From Buddleja alternifolia (taxonomy: Eukaryota > Streptophyta > Magnoliopsida > Lamiales > Scrophulariaceae): 64,000 nucleotides of DNA. The stretch lies in NCBI GenBank assembly GCA_019426215.1, contig CM033391.1, forward strand, positions 6,002,708 through 6,066,707, written 5' to 3'. The notes under the pieces were generated by a model that was not told where the DNA came from, searched no databases, and worked only from the letters and a program-made list of their open reading frames with translations. A program made the translations under genes and the position numbers. Shown here in pieces: positions 52,464 through 62,825 of this stretch (positions are counted from its first letter, which is position 1; every line of letters starts with the position of its first letter).

Positions 52464-55204
52464 TTTGTGCGTGAAATTAATAAGGTGAGCAGATGAAGAA
52501 GATAACTAAGCAATATAGAAAACCAAAATAATAAAACTCCTAAAATCCTATTTCGAACCCTGCCCTATCTACGCCCGACACTTGGGCCCGACAATTAACC
52601 ACGTAATATGCAACACGTATTACTTGAATATAGCCACGATATATGATCATGATTGATGCAATAGTAGCCTTTCAACTCATGATAGAACATTTCTTGAATC
52701 ACGTAGTTTTCAAGATATTTGGCAAAGAAATATTTTCATTGAAATCGTTTCACAAAACACGTCTTGAAATTATTCATGCAGTTAACATTTAGCACCACGA
52801 AATGGTTAATGCAAATGAGTTCATGATTTGCTTATGAAAGTGTTGAAACTCATTTTCAAGTGAGTATTGAAAGCATGATGAAAATATATATACGACGAGA
52901 TGAAATTTCCTTCCAGTTTTGAAAGACATAGAACTATAATTTTGAGAGACAACTCACAGTACTCTTCCGAGTTAATCATGTCATCCCCATCTCCAACACT
53001 ACCAACATGTCCAACCATGACTCCTCAAAAAATCTCGTAAAGCAAGCACCTATTCCAAATAAGGATGCAATCAATAGTAGGGTCACAATGCAAGTCTTCG
53101 AAAAATATCGATTCAATACGATTCGATTGTTCTCATGAATTACCAAAGGCTAAGCTAAGCTATCTTACCCAACATTTACCTAGTAGTGAAGATGATGCAG
53201 AGTAAAGTCGAGTCCAAAATCATGAAACTCCATTCTTGATCGGGGAACGATGTTACTTCAGCTAGATTTACTGTGCACCTCCACCAAACATCGCGCGTAT
53301 CTGCTGTTACCATTTTTTCATCCCTTTAACGTCATATCCAACACCCAAAACTTATTACTCCTTGATTCTCTACGAACTTATCTTGCTCTGTGTAAAATCC
53401 TCATCTCCAAAATAGGTAAAATATTTGATGAATCTTGTCTTTGAAGTCAACACCCGAGACTGCCAATTTCCTATAACTTCCTGGCAGCCTGCAAACAATC
53501 CACTTTCTGGTCACATTAGACCATAGATTTGAGCGATTCCTACTGCAATTGACATCTACACTCACAGGGCTTTCCAATGATGGTCTTGCATGTACAATCA
53601 GACATGAGGACTGTCCATTTCCGGTCAAATAATATGGATGACCGTTTCTGGAAATCTAAGCAGGGCACTGGCAGTGATTTTGAAGTACTTTTCCTTGCTT
53701 GTCTACGAATTGGATTTCAACGAAACTCAGCATTACAAGTATCTAGACTCAATAAGCTTTCTATTGGTGGTGTTGGATGAGTGATTGGATCATTAGAAGA
53801 GTAGTTGCAGGCAAAATGAAAATGTATACAGTTTCTGGTAATAAAAATGGATCACTGTATGAGAATTTACACTCAAAGATCTTTCTATTGATGGTATTTC
53901 ATGTACAATCAACCCGCGGAAAGGGTGATTTCTGGGCATAAGAAATTGATATAATATTTCTAAAATTAAATCGTGGACAGTCTATCTCACGAATTTGACC
54001 AAGTTTTGGATATTTACGTACCATTTAGGTAAAATCGATTCCCACAGTGTTGTTCATCATCCTCTTCCAAAGAACCAGAGCTAGAAAAAACGTAATTTGA
54101 ACACCATTTGATGGCTCAAACCTTGAAGACACGAAAACCTCCATTGCAGGATTTGTCTTGGGAAAGAAGGGCTCTTGGAAGTAACTTTGTTTTCCTCTTG
54201 GCTTGTGGCTTGATGTTTTGATGCCTAATTTATATAAAGGTACATTCTTGTATTGTCCTCTTGTATGTGGTGGTGGAATTCATAGAGAACCAAAGAAAGG
54301 TAGTAATGAGAAGATGAAAGCCACTAGGGAATATATATATAGTGTCATCATGAGGGCTTGTGTGCAATTTATTCTTTCTCCTTCCTTTTTTTTTTCCTCA
54401 AAACCCCTTACATTAACATATTTATCTCATACCCCAATACACATATGAGTTAGAATTTGACTCTTATACGGATATTATTTTGTAATTAACCCAATCCACG
54501 TGTTTCCAATAATCTTTTGGCATATTAGTACCTCATAAAAAAAATACTAATACATATTAAATCAAGTAATATCCTTTAGATTATACTACTAATCATCGAA
54601 TTAGTAAGTATGATAGTATTAAGAAAACTCAGGTGTCACAATCTCTCCCCCTTAAAAGAATTTGGTCCCCAAATTCTCACTTGAAAAAAAAATTGAGGAT
54701 AGTGTCTTTTCATGTTCCCTTTAGTCCCCCAAGTTTCTTATTCTAACTTGTTATATCTTTCCCATATCACTTTGACCTATGGGATACTTTTATTCCAAAC
54801 TTCATAAACTTTGTACTTTATGATTCGTACAAATTCCTCCCTTTATGTCAGGTCTTGTCCTAGATGACGCATGTGTCGATATATTACTCACGTCGAGTCC
54901 AACTAATACTTCCTTAATCAAGAAGCCGAGAAACATCATGTGTTTGAACAATGGTCATGAAAATTAGAGCTCGTGTGCCACTTTCATCTTACGCTTCGGA
55001 AATCAAAAGCATTTTGAATATCACAATTGAAACTTTCTTATTTTAATCTTCTTGACTTCTCCTCTAGATGACACCCTGAAAAATCTTGATCAACAACCTT
55101 CACTTTGATAGCTCTATTTTAGTTGTGTACTTAGTTCTCCAGGTAGCTCAGCGAGTTCACGTTCTACAGATGATTATTGGATCTTGTTGCTAGCATCTTG
55201 GTTC
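52464..55204. other. Spacer of the inverted duplication, no intact gene
   Basis: Contains unrelated-looking AT-rich DNA with imperfect repetition of GATGGTnTTnCATGTACAATCA (about 53577 and 53889). A stretch CTCTCCCCCTTAAAAGAATT (54641 region) has the flavour of retrotransposon LTR DNA, but no LTR pair or coding domain was found. Confidence 0.45.
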
Positions 55205-55672
55205 ACCATTCCACTTCATGATCCATTTTGTAGTCTTGTTTTTTTTTGTTGCCCATCCGGTTCACTGGAGTTTTGCCTCGACTATATCCGACCCGGGTCT
55301 CACACCTAGCAGTGGTGGGTGAGTCTCCCAACGGAGGTTTTCTGCATTCACAGGGTCTCGAACCCGAGACCTTACTTAAGCAGAACCGAGCTGTTTACCA
55401 CTCGGACCAACCTCCGTTGGTATTTTGGAGTCTTGTAATAGCATGCGGAATCAGACTAGATTTATTTTAAATACCAAATTTTATATACGCCTCATGTCTA
55501 CAAATATAATTCTTAATATGGGCTGCGTAACATTCTTTTTCTTCATGGGGCTTCTGCATCCTGGGCTCCGCTCAATTGGAATTGATAAAATTCAACAAAT
55601 AACATGCACAAGCGGCCCGTGTAGTCTGGGCCAATCCCACCGCGCGGTGTACCCCTTCCCCTAGTGTGTATA
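55205..55672 (-). repeat. Inverted duplication, arm B
   Basis: Reverse-complement partner of 51991-52463, carrying the same SINE at the same place. Confidence 0.85.
55235..55421 (-). mobile_element. tRNA-derived SINE in arm B
   Basis: Reverse copy of the SINE at 52242-52433, with T-run (tail) at 55238-55248. Its flanks ATTTTGTAGT (55225-55234) and ATTTTGGAGT (55422-55431) are the same target duplication with one change. Confidence 0.85.
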
Positions 55673-55805
55673 TATTACCATACTTAATAGGAGTGAATGA
55701 CACTGCTACAGTAAAACTTGGTCGTCCATGCTGACGTGGCTCTTTTTGATTTTTTTCCTCCAGCCAATTGCCAAAACGACGTCGTCCGCTCATATCTGCC
55801 CTTGC

Positions 55806-56145
55806 TTTCCTTCCCTGAAAATGTATACAAAAATATATAAATATACACACTAACACACCACTATCACTAACACACATATATATTATACAAAAGTATATAC
55901 ACTAAAACAATTTAATATAAAAACTATATAAAAAAAAATATAAATATACACACTAACACACCACTATCACTAACACACATATATATTATACAAAAGTATA
56001 TACACTAAAACAATTTAATATAAAAAATATATAAATATACACACTAACACACCACTATCACTAACACATATATATATTATACAAAAGTATATACACTAAA
56101 AAAATTAATATAAAAATATATAAATATACACACTAACACGTAATT
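55806..56145 (+). repeat. AT-rich tandem repeat, about 3 units of 91-103 bp
   Basis: Each unit contains ACACACTAACACACCACTAT followed by CACTAACACA and GTATATACACTAAAA. Unit starts are about 103 and 91 bp apart. Single units of the same family recur at 56590-56880, 59400-59560, 59690-59810 and inverted at 62453-62825. Confidence 0.75.
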
Positions 56146-56496
56146 TATATATATATATATATATAACATATTTTATATTTTATAAGTGGGAATGGCCATG
56201 AACGGTTATTGGCCAATTTTTATTTAATTTTTTTTACCCATTTTTCTTTGTCTATAAAAGTTACCCTCTGTTAGTCCATTATCATCTTCCAAAAGTCTAC
56301 CAAGGTTGTGTATAACATATTCTATTTTCTTTTCTTGTTTCTTCTCCTCTTGCTGATTGTTGATTTTTCCCCCTCATTTTATTGATAGATATTCATCTAC
56401 TTTTCAAAAGCTTCTAAAGGTTGTGAAGCAAGGTATCTTTTCTCTTCCAAGAGTTGTAAATGTTTGTTACTTTCTTTTAATTTTTACAATTTTCAT

Positions 56497-56960
56497 GGCT
56501 TCCTTTTTTTTTGCATTTTGGATGTTGGATACACTCTTATATAATAAGGTAATATACAAAAAAATATATACATTAAAAATATTTAATATAAAAATATATG
56601 CAAAAATATATAAATGTACACACTAACACACCACTATCACTAACACATATATATATTATGGTAAATGATATTGGCACTCCAAAAGTGTTATTGACACTTC
56701 ACTATTCAATACAAATTTCTTTCTAAAAATAATGAAAAGTGGAGCTCCAGTAGTAATTTTTGGAGTGCCAATATCAACTCCCATATATTATACAAAAGTA
56801 TATACACTAAACAAATTTAATATAAATAATATATAAATATACACACTAACACGTAATTTATATATATATATATATAACATACTTTATATTTTATAAGTGG
56901 GAATGGCCATGAACGGTTTTTGGCCAATTTTTATTTAAATTTTTTTACCCATTTTTCTTT
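56497..56960 (+). repeat. Dispersed AT-rich repeat, copy with MITE inserted
   Basis: Starts GGCTTCCTTTTTTTTT and GCATTTTGGATGTTGGATAC, passes through the ACACACTAACAC unit and ends AAGTGGGAATGGCCATGAAC with TTTACCCATTTTTCTTTGTC. It is a direct copy of 59297-59645, except that it is split by the small MITE at 56660-56782. Confidence 0.8.
56660..56782. mobile_element. 123-bp MITE with 9-bp target duplication
   Basis: Inverted termini GATATTGGCACTCCAAAA on the left and the same sequence inverted on the right. An exact 9-bp direct repeat ATATATTAT flanks it (56651-56659 and 56783-56791). The paralogous repeat at 59297-59645 has only one ATATATTAT at the equivalent point, confirming insertion. 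A 9-bp duplication suggests the MULE superfamily. Confidence 0.85.
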
Positions 56961-57004
56961 GTCCTTTAATTACGACATAATATTCTAGTGAGGACACCAC
57001 GGTG

Positions 57005-57743
57005 GTTTGATCAACTTTTGTCTTCAGAAAAGAAGAGAGAATTATGATACTGAAAAGAAACACCAAAAGTTGCAATCATTATCACTAACTCCATAAATAT
57101 ATACATTGGTAGAGGAAATTGAAAGTTAGGTCAGGTTTGTCCTATTATAAAATTATTTGAACATATTTTGAAAGATAAAAGTAATTGAATCTAAACAACA
57201 ATGAACCAAAAAAAAAAAATCCACACAACACCTGAATTTTAAAGACCAACTTTGAACATATATCAAAAGATAAAAGTAATTGAATCTAGACAACAACGAC
57301 CAAAAAAAAAAAAAGAATCTAGACAACACCTAAATTTTAAAGACCAAACTTTCATATGATTTAAAACTCTTAAACAAGAGCAATAATATATAAATTACTA
57401 ACTAAAAAATACAAGTCATAAAAATTAGCCAACGACGTTTTCAAATTTGTCACTGGGATCGCCTCGCCAAAAGTGTGTGAAAATTCTTATAAAAGAGAGA
57501 ATAATATATAAAATACTAACTAAAAATTACAAGTCATAAAACGTAGCCAACATCGTTTTTAAATTTGTCACTGGAAATACATCACCAAAAGTGGGTGATG
57601 AGGGAGATTTCTGAAGCCGCACAGTTATCGACACCCGATTCATTAAAACACTAGATAATATTCATGTAGAAAAGTGAAATCAAGCTACAACAGTGAAGTG
57701 ACGAGAAACATAAATTAAAAGAATGGGGGTTCGGAGTAGGAAC
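57005..57743. repeat. Two short tandem duplications
   Basis: A unit of about 100 bp with AAAAGTAATTGAATCTA...GACAAC and TTTTAAAGACCAA is present twice at about 57165-57350. A second unit of about 110 bp with ATACTAACTAAAAA, TACAAGTCATAAAA and AAATTTGTCACTGG is present twice at about 57385-57600. Both pairs are diverged. No gene was recognised. Confidence 0.6.
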
Positions 57744-57760
57744 CCTTCCCATTGTAATCC

Positions 57761-57969
57761 TTCTTCTTTGTTTGGTAAATAAAAGTTAAGATAGGGTCGG
57801 CTCCAGTCACCTACCAGGGTCAGGGCATGCCTCTGGGACCATAGGTCGCTTACAAAGGTACTTACAGATTGCCCACCAACACAGCCCTCACGTCGGCAGA
57901 GGGAATCGAACACACAACCTTTTAAGGAGAAGTGACTCGTACTTACCAATTGAGCCAACTTGTGTTGGT
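57761..57969 (-). mobile_element. tRNA-derived SINE with 16-bp target duplication
   Basis: Minus-strand reading: A box GGCTCAATTGGTAAG, B box TGTTCGATTCCCT, body, and T/A-rich end. The exact 16-bp repeat CTTCCCATTGTAATCC flanks it (57745-57760 and 57970-57985), the hallmark of target-primed reverse transcription. The fragment at 12455-12560 belongs to the same family. Confidence 0.9.
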
Positions 57970-58323
57970 CTTCCCATTGTAATCCACGAAAGGGATTGAT
58001 CAAGTTAGTTCCATTTAAGTTTATTATGTAGGTGAAAAATGTTGATTTCAACCACAAATTTAATTGCAAAACCATCGAGATCACAAAAACCCATGGTAGA
58101 CTAAGTTACCAAATTCAATGATTCTAGTGGTTATATCTCTTACATAGTAACGTGTATTTAGTACGGTCCCCACATACGTTTATGTGAAAAAGATAGATAC
58201 AAAATACACATTCGGCCCATTGAACTCGATCTGTCATAGAATTACCCCTTTGACCTATCCTCAATTGATGACCAAATTGAGTCATCAAAAGAAACAACGA
58301 GCTACAAAAATGGGAATTAGGTC

Positions 58324-58426
58324 CTAATATTTAAGGCTGGAGTGGATAGCAACAACTCCTCCAACAAGGTTTTCATACTCAACCTTCTGAAATCCAACCT
58401 CTGCAAATAATTTTAGCAGATTTCCC
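58324..58426 (-). pseudogene. Orphan last exon resembling COQ5 (ubiquinone methyltransferase)
   Basis: Minus strand: after a CAG acceptor (58427-58428), an open exon ends at TAG (58324-58326). It encodes LFAEVGFQKVEYENLVGGVV followed by AIHSSLKY. This is the conserved C-terminus of COQ5, the mitochondrial C-methyltransferase of ubiquinone synthesis (family ending ...GGVVAIHSGxK). The exon begins in phase 1, so a preceding exon is needed. None with the methyltransferase motifs was found up to 64 kb on this strand. Most likely a gene fragment left by duplication or capture; a far-off upstream exon cannot be excluded. Confidence 0.6.
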
Positions 58427-59296
58427 CTGCAATTGCAGATTCCAAAGATCATAAAATATAGAGGTTAGAATAAATTTCTCGACATCACAACATTTTGTTC
58501 TTATAATAAAGGACAAAAGTTTCAAAGACTCTTTTCCCAAAAAGATATAAAAATCTATGGATGTTTAGTATTATAGAGCAATCTGTTCATCTACGCAGGC
58601 AACGGAATTTCACACAAAATAACAATTGAAATTTTATGCATGCAAATATAAATCAATGCCCAATGAACAGAAATCAGAGCAAAGCAATTATAATACACTA
58701 TTCAAGAGAGTTACTAAAGCTAAAACACCATGAATTGGAAGCCAAGAACGCCTAATTCTGTAAAGAATGCAGGATATATCATGATAGAAAAACGCCAAAA
58801 TTTCATTTTAATTGAACAATGCTAGGCTAAGTTTGGACCTTAGATTCCTCAGTTCGAAATTATGGGTACTATATGGTTTAGGTTTCAGGATTTATACTTC
58901 TCTGCTTCATTTTCCTAACTAAAATCTTTGATCCAACATCAATCTCATGATGTTTTAACTATACTAATTACTCAAGAAGAATAAAACATAATGGTTGAAG
59001 ATAAAAATACCAATACTCAGTCATAGACATAAAAGAAAGGACTATATAATCAATCCAATCAACAAATCATATAATCAAAATTTTCCAACCATACTTCATC
59101 AATTGTAGGATCTTTCACCATCATTCTTCGTTATTTGTTCTCAAATCAAGAGTAAATATTTATCCCGTGGGAATGTTTCATCAATTCAAGTATTTAAAGA
59201 AAATCTCTTGATTGAAATGGCCAAATTAATATGGCTTAGGAAAATAGTCCCTCGAACAACAGATTGAATTGTTGCTGCATACCAGAAAATGGATGG
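58427..59296. other. Intergenic DNA, no gene recognised
   Basis: AT-rich. Searched on the minus strand for further COQ5-like exons; none seen. Confidence 0.45.
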
Positions 59297-59645
59297 AGGC
59301 TTCCTTTTTTTTTGCATTTTGGATGTTGGATACACTCTTATATAATTAGGTAATATACAAAAAAATATATACATTAAAAATATTTAATATAAAAAATATA
59401 TGCAAAAATATATAAATGTACACACTAACAGTCTAACACACCACTATCACTAACACATATATATATTATACAAAAGTATATACACTAAACAAATTTAATA
59501 TAAACAATATATAAATATACACACTAACACGTAATTTATATATATATATATATAACATATTTTATATTTTATAAGTGGGAATGGCCATGAACGGTTTTTG
59601 GTCAATTTTTATTTAATTTTTTTTACCCATTTTTCTTTGTCTATA
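59297..59645 (+). repeat. Dispersed AT-rich repeat, uninterrupted copy
   Basis: Direct copy of 56497-56960 without the 123-bp MITE (empty site near 59460). Confidence 0.8.
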
Positions 59646-59815
59646 GTAGTTTTTGGTCGTCAAAATTGTTTTTATTTATTTTTATTCCAATATAAATGTA
59701 CACACTAACACACCACTTATATAATTAGGTAATATATATATATACATAAAAATATATACACTAAAAAATTTTAATATAAAAAATGTATACAAAAATATAT
59801 AAATTTTATACAGAA
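59430..59815 (+). repeat. Arm of a long inverted repeat
   Basis: The segment from the ACACACTAACAC unit through the GGGAATGGCCATGAACGG and TCGTCAAAATTGTTTTTATT parts is repeated in reverse complement at 62453-62825. Spacer about 2.6 kb. Confidence 0.7.
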
Positions 59816-61041
59816 AAGATTGTTGAAACTTGAAATTAGTCTTTACAGGAAAAAATTAAAAATAAAAGAGAAGAAAGGATAAAAATATGCTATATAACAA
59901 TAGAAGAATTGAAATTAGAAAGACTAATAAACTCTGTAATTCTAAACTAGAAGCTAAACTATAATCTACCCAAGCTAGATTCACAAACAAATATGGAATT
60001 ATGACTATTCTTTTTATAATTTTTCTTTTCTTCTTACGAGCACTGTCTACACCGGAGACAAAATTCGGTAAAAGAGCACGTGATGATGGGATGATATATT
60101 GAATTACAAAAAGTGTACTTATTATATTTATTTTTCACATATAAATTTTTTTTAGTAATTTTTTTTGTTTGGATAATTAGTTTTAAATCATAAATTATAA
60201 TTCAAACATAGTAAATATTGAAACAAAATAATAATATTCTTCATATTTGAATAAACATTCTAACAAAAAGTTGGTTCTTAAAACGAAAAGACAATATAGA
60301 GTGTACGGTTAAGTTTATTCCGAACATCCTCCAATGTTTCTTACTCCAAACACCATCTTATAAGTTAAAGAGCATATAAGAATCACTAATTTGAACATCT
60401 TATAAGTAACAAAAAAAAACATTTATAATGTATGGACATATAAAATAAGGTTACTAATTAAGATTATAAGGTGTATACATAATAGCATTTATATGGTTAA
60501 GATGATCAAACTTAAAAAGTTTGTTTAAGACATTAGAAAATAATTAAGTTAGAATTTCTAGCTAATTTTAAAGAACTTATCTTTAACATCTTAATTCCGA
60601 AGCTTATCATGAACTTCAAAAGATATTTATCCAAACATCTTATTTTAAAGCTTATATGTTCAGAAACATTTTATAGAGAACCAAAATTCCACAAACGACC
60701 TCTATATCACAAGATTTCTATACAACATATTGTCCATAAAATGCAAAATAATTCCTCATATATATAGTTTATAAAATGTATTATTCTGTGAAGATTATAG
60801 TGCGAAGAAGCACATTATACAATCCTCAATTCGACGAACACCCAATTTTGCTTATATATTCCAGACACCCTCATTGTCTTATATATATTGAAAATTTGTA
60901 AAAAGTAACGTACCACATAAGCATGAACATCAATCTTTTCAATACTTGATGCCCCAGCCAATTCTAAAATTTGCCATGTACAATGTACTACAACACTTAA
61001 GTAAGATATTTGAGCTCATTATGATTCTTATTCCCCTCCCC
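59816..61041. other. Intergenic DNA, no gene recognised
   Basis: AT-rich spacer. No coding, RNA or element signal. Confidence 0.5.
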
Positions 61042-61050
61042 CCTAAAAAT

Positions 61051-62168
61051 CGGACAGGATCCTCTGTTTCTTTTCCCTGTTTCATCTCGTGATGTCTTTC
61101 ATTTGTGGAATTGTTCCACTGAAATCTCTCAACTCCTTGTGTAGCAATCAGACCATCCATCTATTCTCATACAATCGAGCATTAAAATTTCACATGTAGC
61201 AATTTAGTCAGCCAATTTTGAGGAAGATCATGAATGACACAACAACAAAATATTATCACTTCTCCACAAATCGCTTTAACTTATTCCTCATAGCTAATCT
61301 TATGAACCCGTAATTGATCAAATTGTAGTGCAATTTTTAATTTATGAAAAATTCTAGTTCATTAACCACTTAAAACTCACAATTTATATATAATTAAGCC
61401 CCCACATACATAACAACAATAGATTTTCCTATGAACCGGAAAAATATAGCTTAACAGTAGGCAAAATTCATCTCTAAGATTTGAACACACATAAATATCA
61501 AAGAAAAACTGAACACACAACCAAATTTTCTTAAAAAATTGCATACAAATTCCAGAACCATCAAATTCCCTAAAATTGTATATAATTTTTATGGTTATCA
61601 AAATTACATCATCTGTTATTTGGATTTGCTTTAACAAATTCAAGAATCATGTGGTGGGAATAAATTCAATCCTAAAATTAGATAAACTTGTGGCCAAAAT
61701 TGATACTTAAAAATGGAGACAAAGAGGCAACCAATTTGTACTTACTGTAATCCTCGCGTACGTTGCCGGCAATTGGAGTTGAGCAAGATAAAGCTTCGCC
61801 GGCGATTCGGGTAGAAATTGATAAATTTCTCGCCGGAAAGTTGTGAGAGGGGCCTTGAGATTTTTTGGGTTTTTCTTCGATTTGCAACAATGGGAGGGTT
61901 CCCTTTTCCATCTTCTTTCCTTCTTCGTGTGTTTGGCAAATCAATTGCAGAGAATTTTTCGGATTTTCCAAATGGGTTCATCTTCTGTTTGGAGGAAGAA
62001 TTGAGGAGAGAGAGAGCGTTTTTTTGGTGTGAGGAGAGAGAGAGAGAGGAGTTTGCAGCTAACGTTTATCCCACTCCGTTAGTCAAATCTGTTACTTATC
62101 CACGTGTCTTTCATCCGTAGGCCGAAACAGAAGATGAAACAGGGAAAAGAAACAGAGGATCCTGTCCG
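61051..62168 (-). mobile_element. Pack-MULE-like element with captured exon
   Basis: The 1118-bp element has perfect inverted ends of 37 bp (61051-61087 and the reverse complement of 62132-62168) beginning CGGACAGGATCC. It is flanked by an exact 9-bp target duplication CCTAAAAAT (61042-61050 and 62169-62177). This is the structure of a Mutator-like element with short TIRs. It encodes no transposase. Inside, 61746-62100 is much less AT-rich than its surroundings and looks like the 5' end of a plant gene (CT-rich leader, ATG, GTAAGT donor) on the minus strand. Confidence 0.85.
61746..61981 (-). CDS. Captured first-exon-like coding segment in the Pack-MULE
   Basis: ATG at 61981, preceded on the minus strand by a CTCTCTCT leader (62030-62050). 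About 78 codons are open to a GTAAGT donor at 61744-61745 (frame MNPFGKSEKFSAIDLPNTRR...). An overlapping second frame is also open from an internal ATG at about 61911 (MEKGTLPLLQIEEKPKK...). The product is not recognised. It may be the start of a host gene copied elsewhere in the genome. Whether it is transcribed is unknown. Confidence 0.35.
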
Positions 62169-62452
62169 CCTAAAAATACCAAAGCAGTATTATCAAATCT
62201 TTAACGATATAGTGATGACTACGAAACTTCAAGTCTGAGGAAGAGACAAAAGATACACTCGTGTCCAACTGACGTGTCATAATATGTTTTACCCAAATTC
62301 TCAAATCAAAAATAAAAAAATACTGGACGACGAAATATATGGACTTAGAAATTAAAAAAAAAATACTGGACGAAATATATGTTTTACAAAAAGGAATATG
62401 CATTAGATGTTCCATGGTACGCTAGTCTTTCTATATTATATTTGTATATAAT

Positions 62453-62825
62453 ATATATAGGTGTTAGTGATAGTGGTGTGTTAGTGTGTATATTTATATA
62501 TTTTTGTATACATTTTTTATATTAAAATTTTTTAGTGTATATATTTTTATGTATATATATATTACCTAATTATATAAGTGGTGTGTTAGTGTGTTAGTGG
62601 TGTGTTAGTGTGTACATTTATATTGGAATAAAAATAAATAAAAACAATTTTGACGACCAAAAACTACTATAGACAAAGAGAAATGGGTAAAAAAAATTAA
62701 ATAAAAATTGGCCAAAAACCGTTCATGGCCATTCCCACTTATAAAATATAAAATATGTTATATATATATAAATTACGTGTTAGTGTGTATATTTATATAT
62801 TTTTTATATTAAATTTTTTTAGTTA
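62453..62825 (-). repeat. Inverted copy of the AT-rich dispersed repeat
   Basis: Reverse complement of 59430-59815, including the ACACACTAACAC-type unit and the CCGTTCATGGCCATTCCCAC stretch. Confidence 0.7.

Noticed and set aside
52193..52513. 106-codon minus-strand open frame
   Set aside because: Antisense of the SINE in arm A; the same frame appears at 55246-55470 because the SINE is duplicated.
53400..54200. Possible retrotransposon LTR or gene
   Set aside because: The text has some internal repetition, but no LTR pair, primer site or coding domain could be found.
57680..58084. 134-codon minus-strand open frame
   Set aside because: Most of it is the SINE at 57761-57969; not a protein gene.
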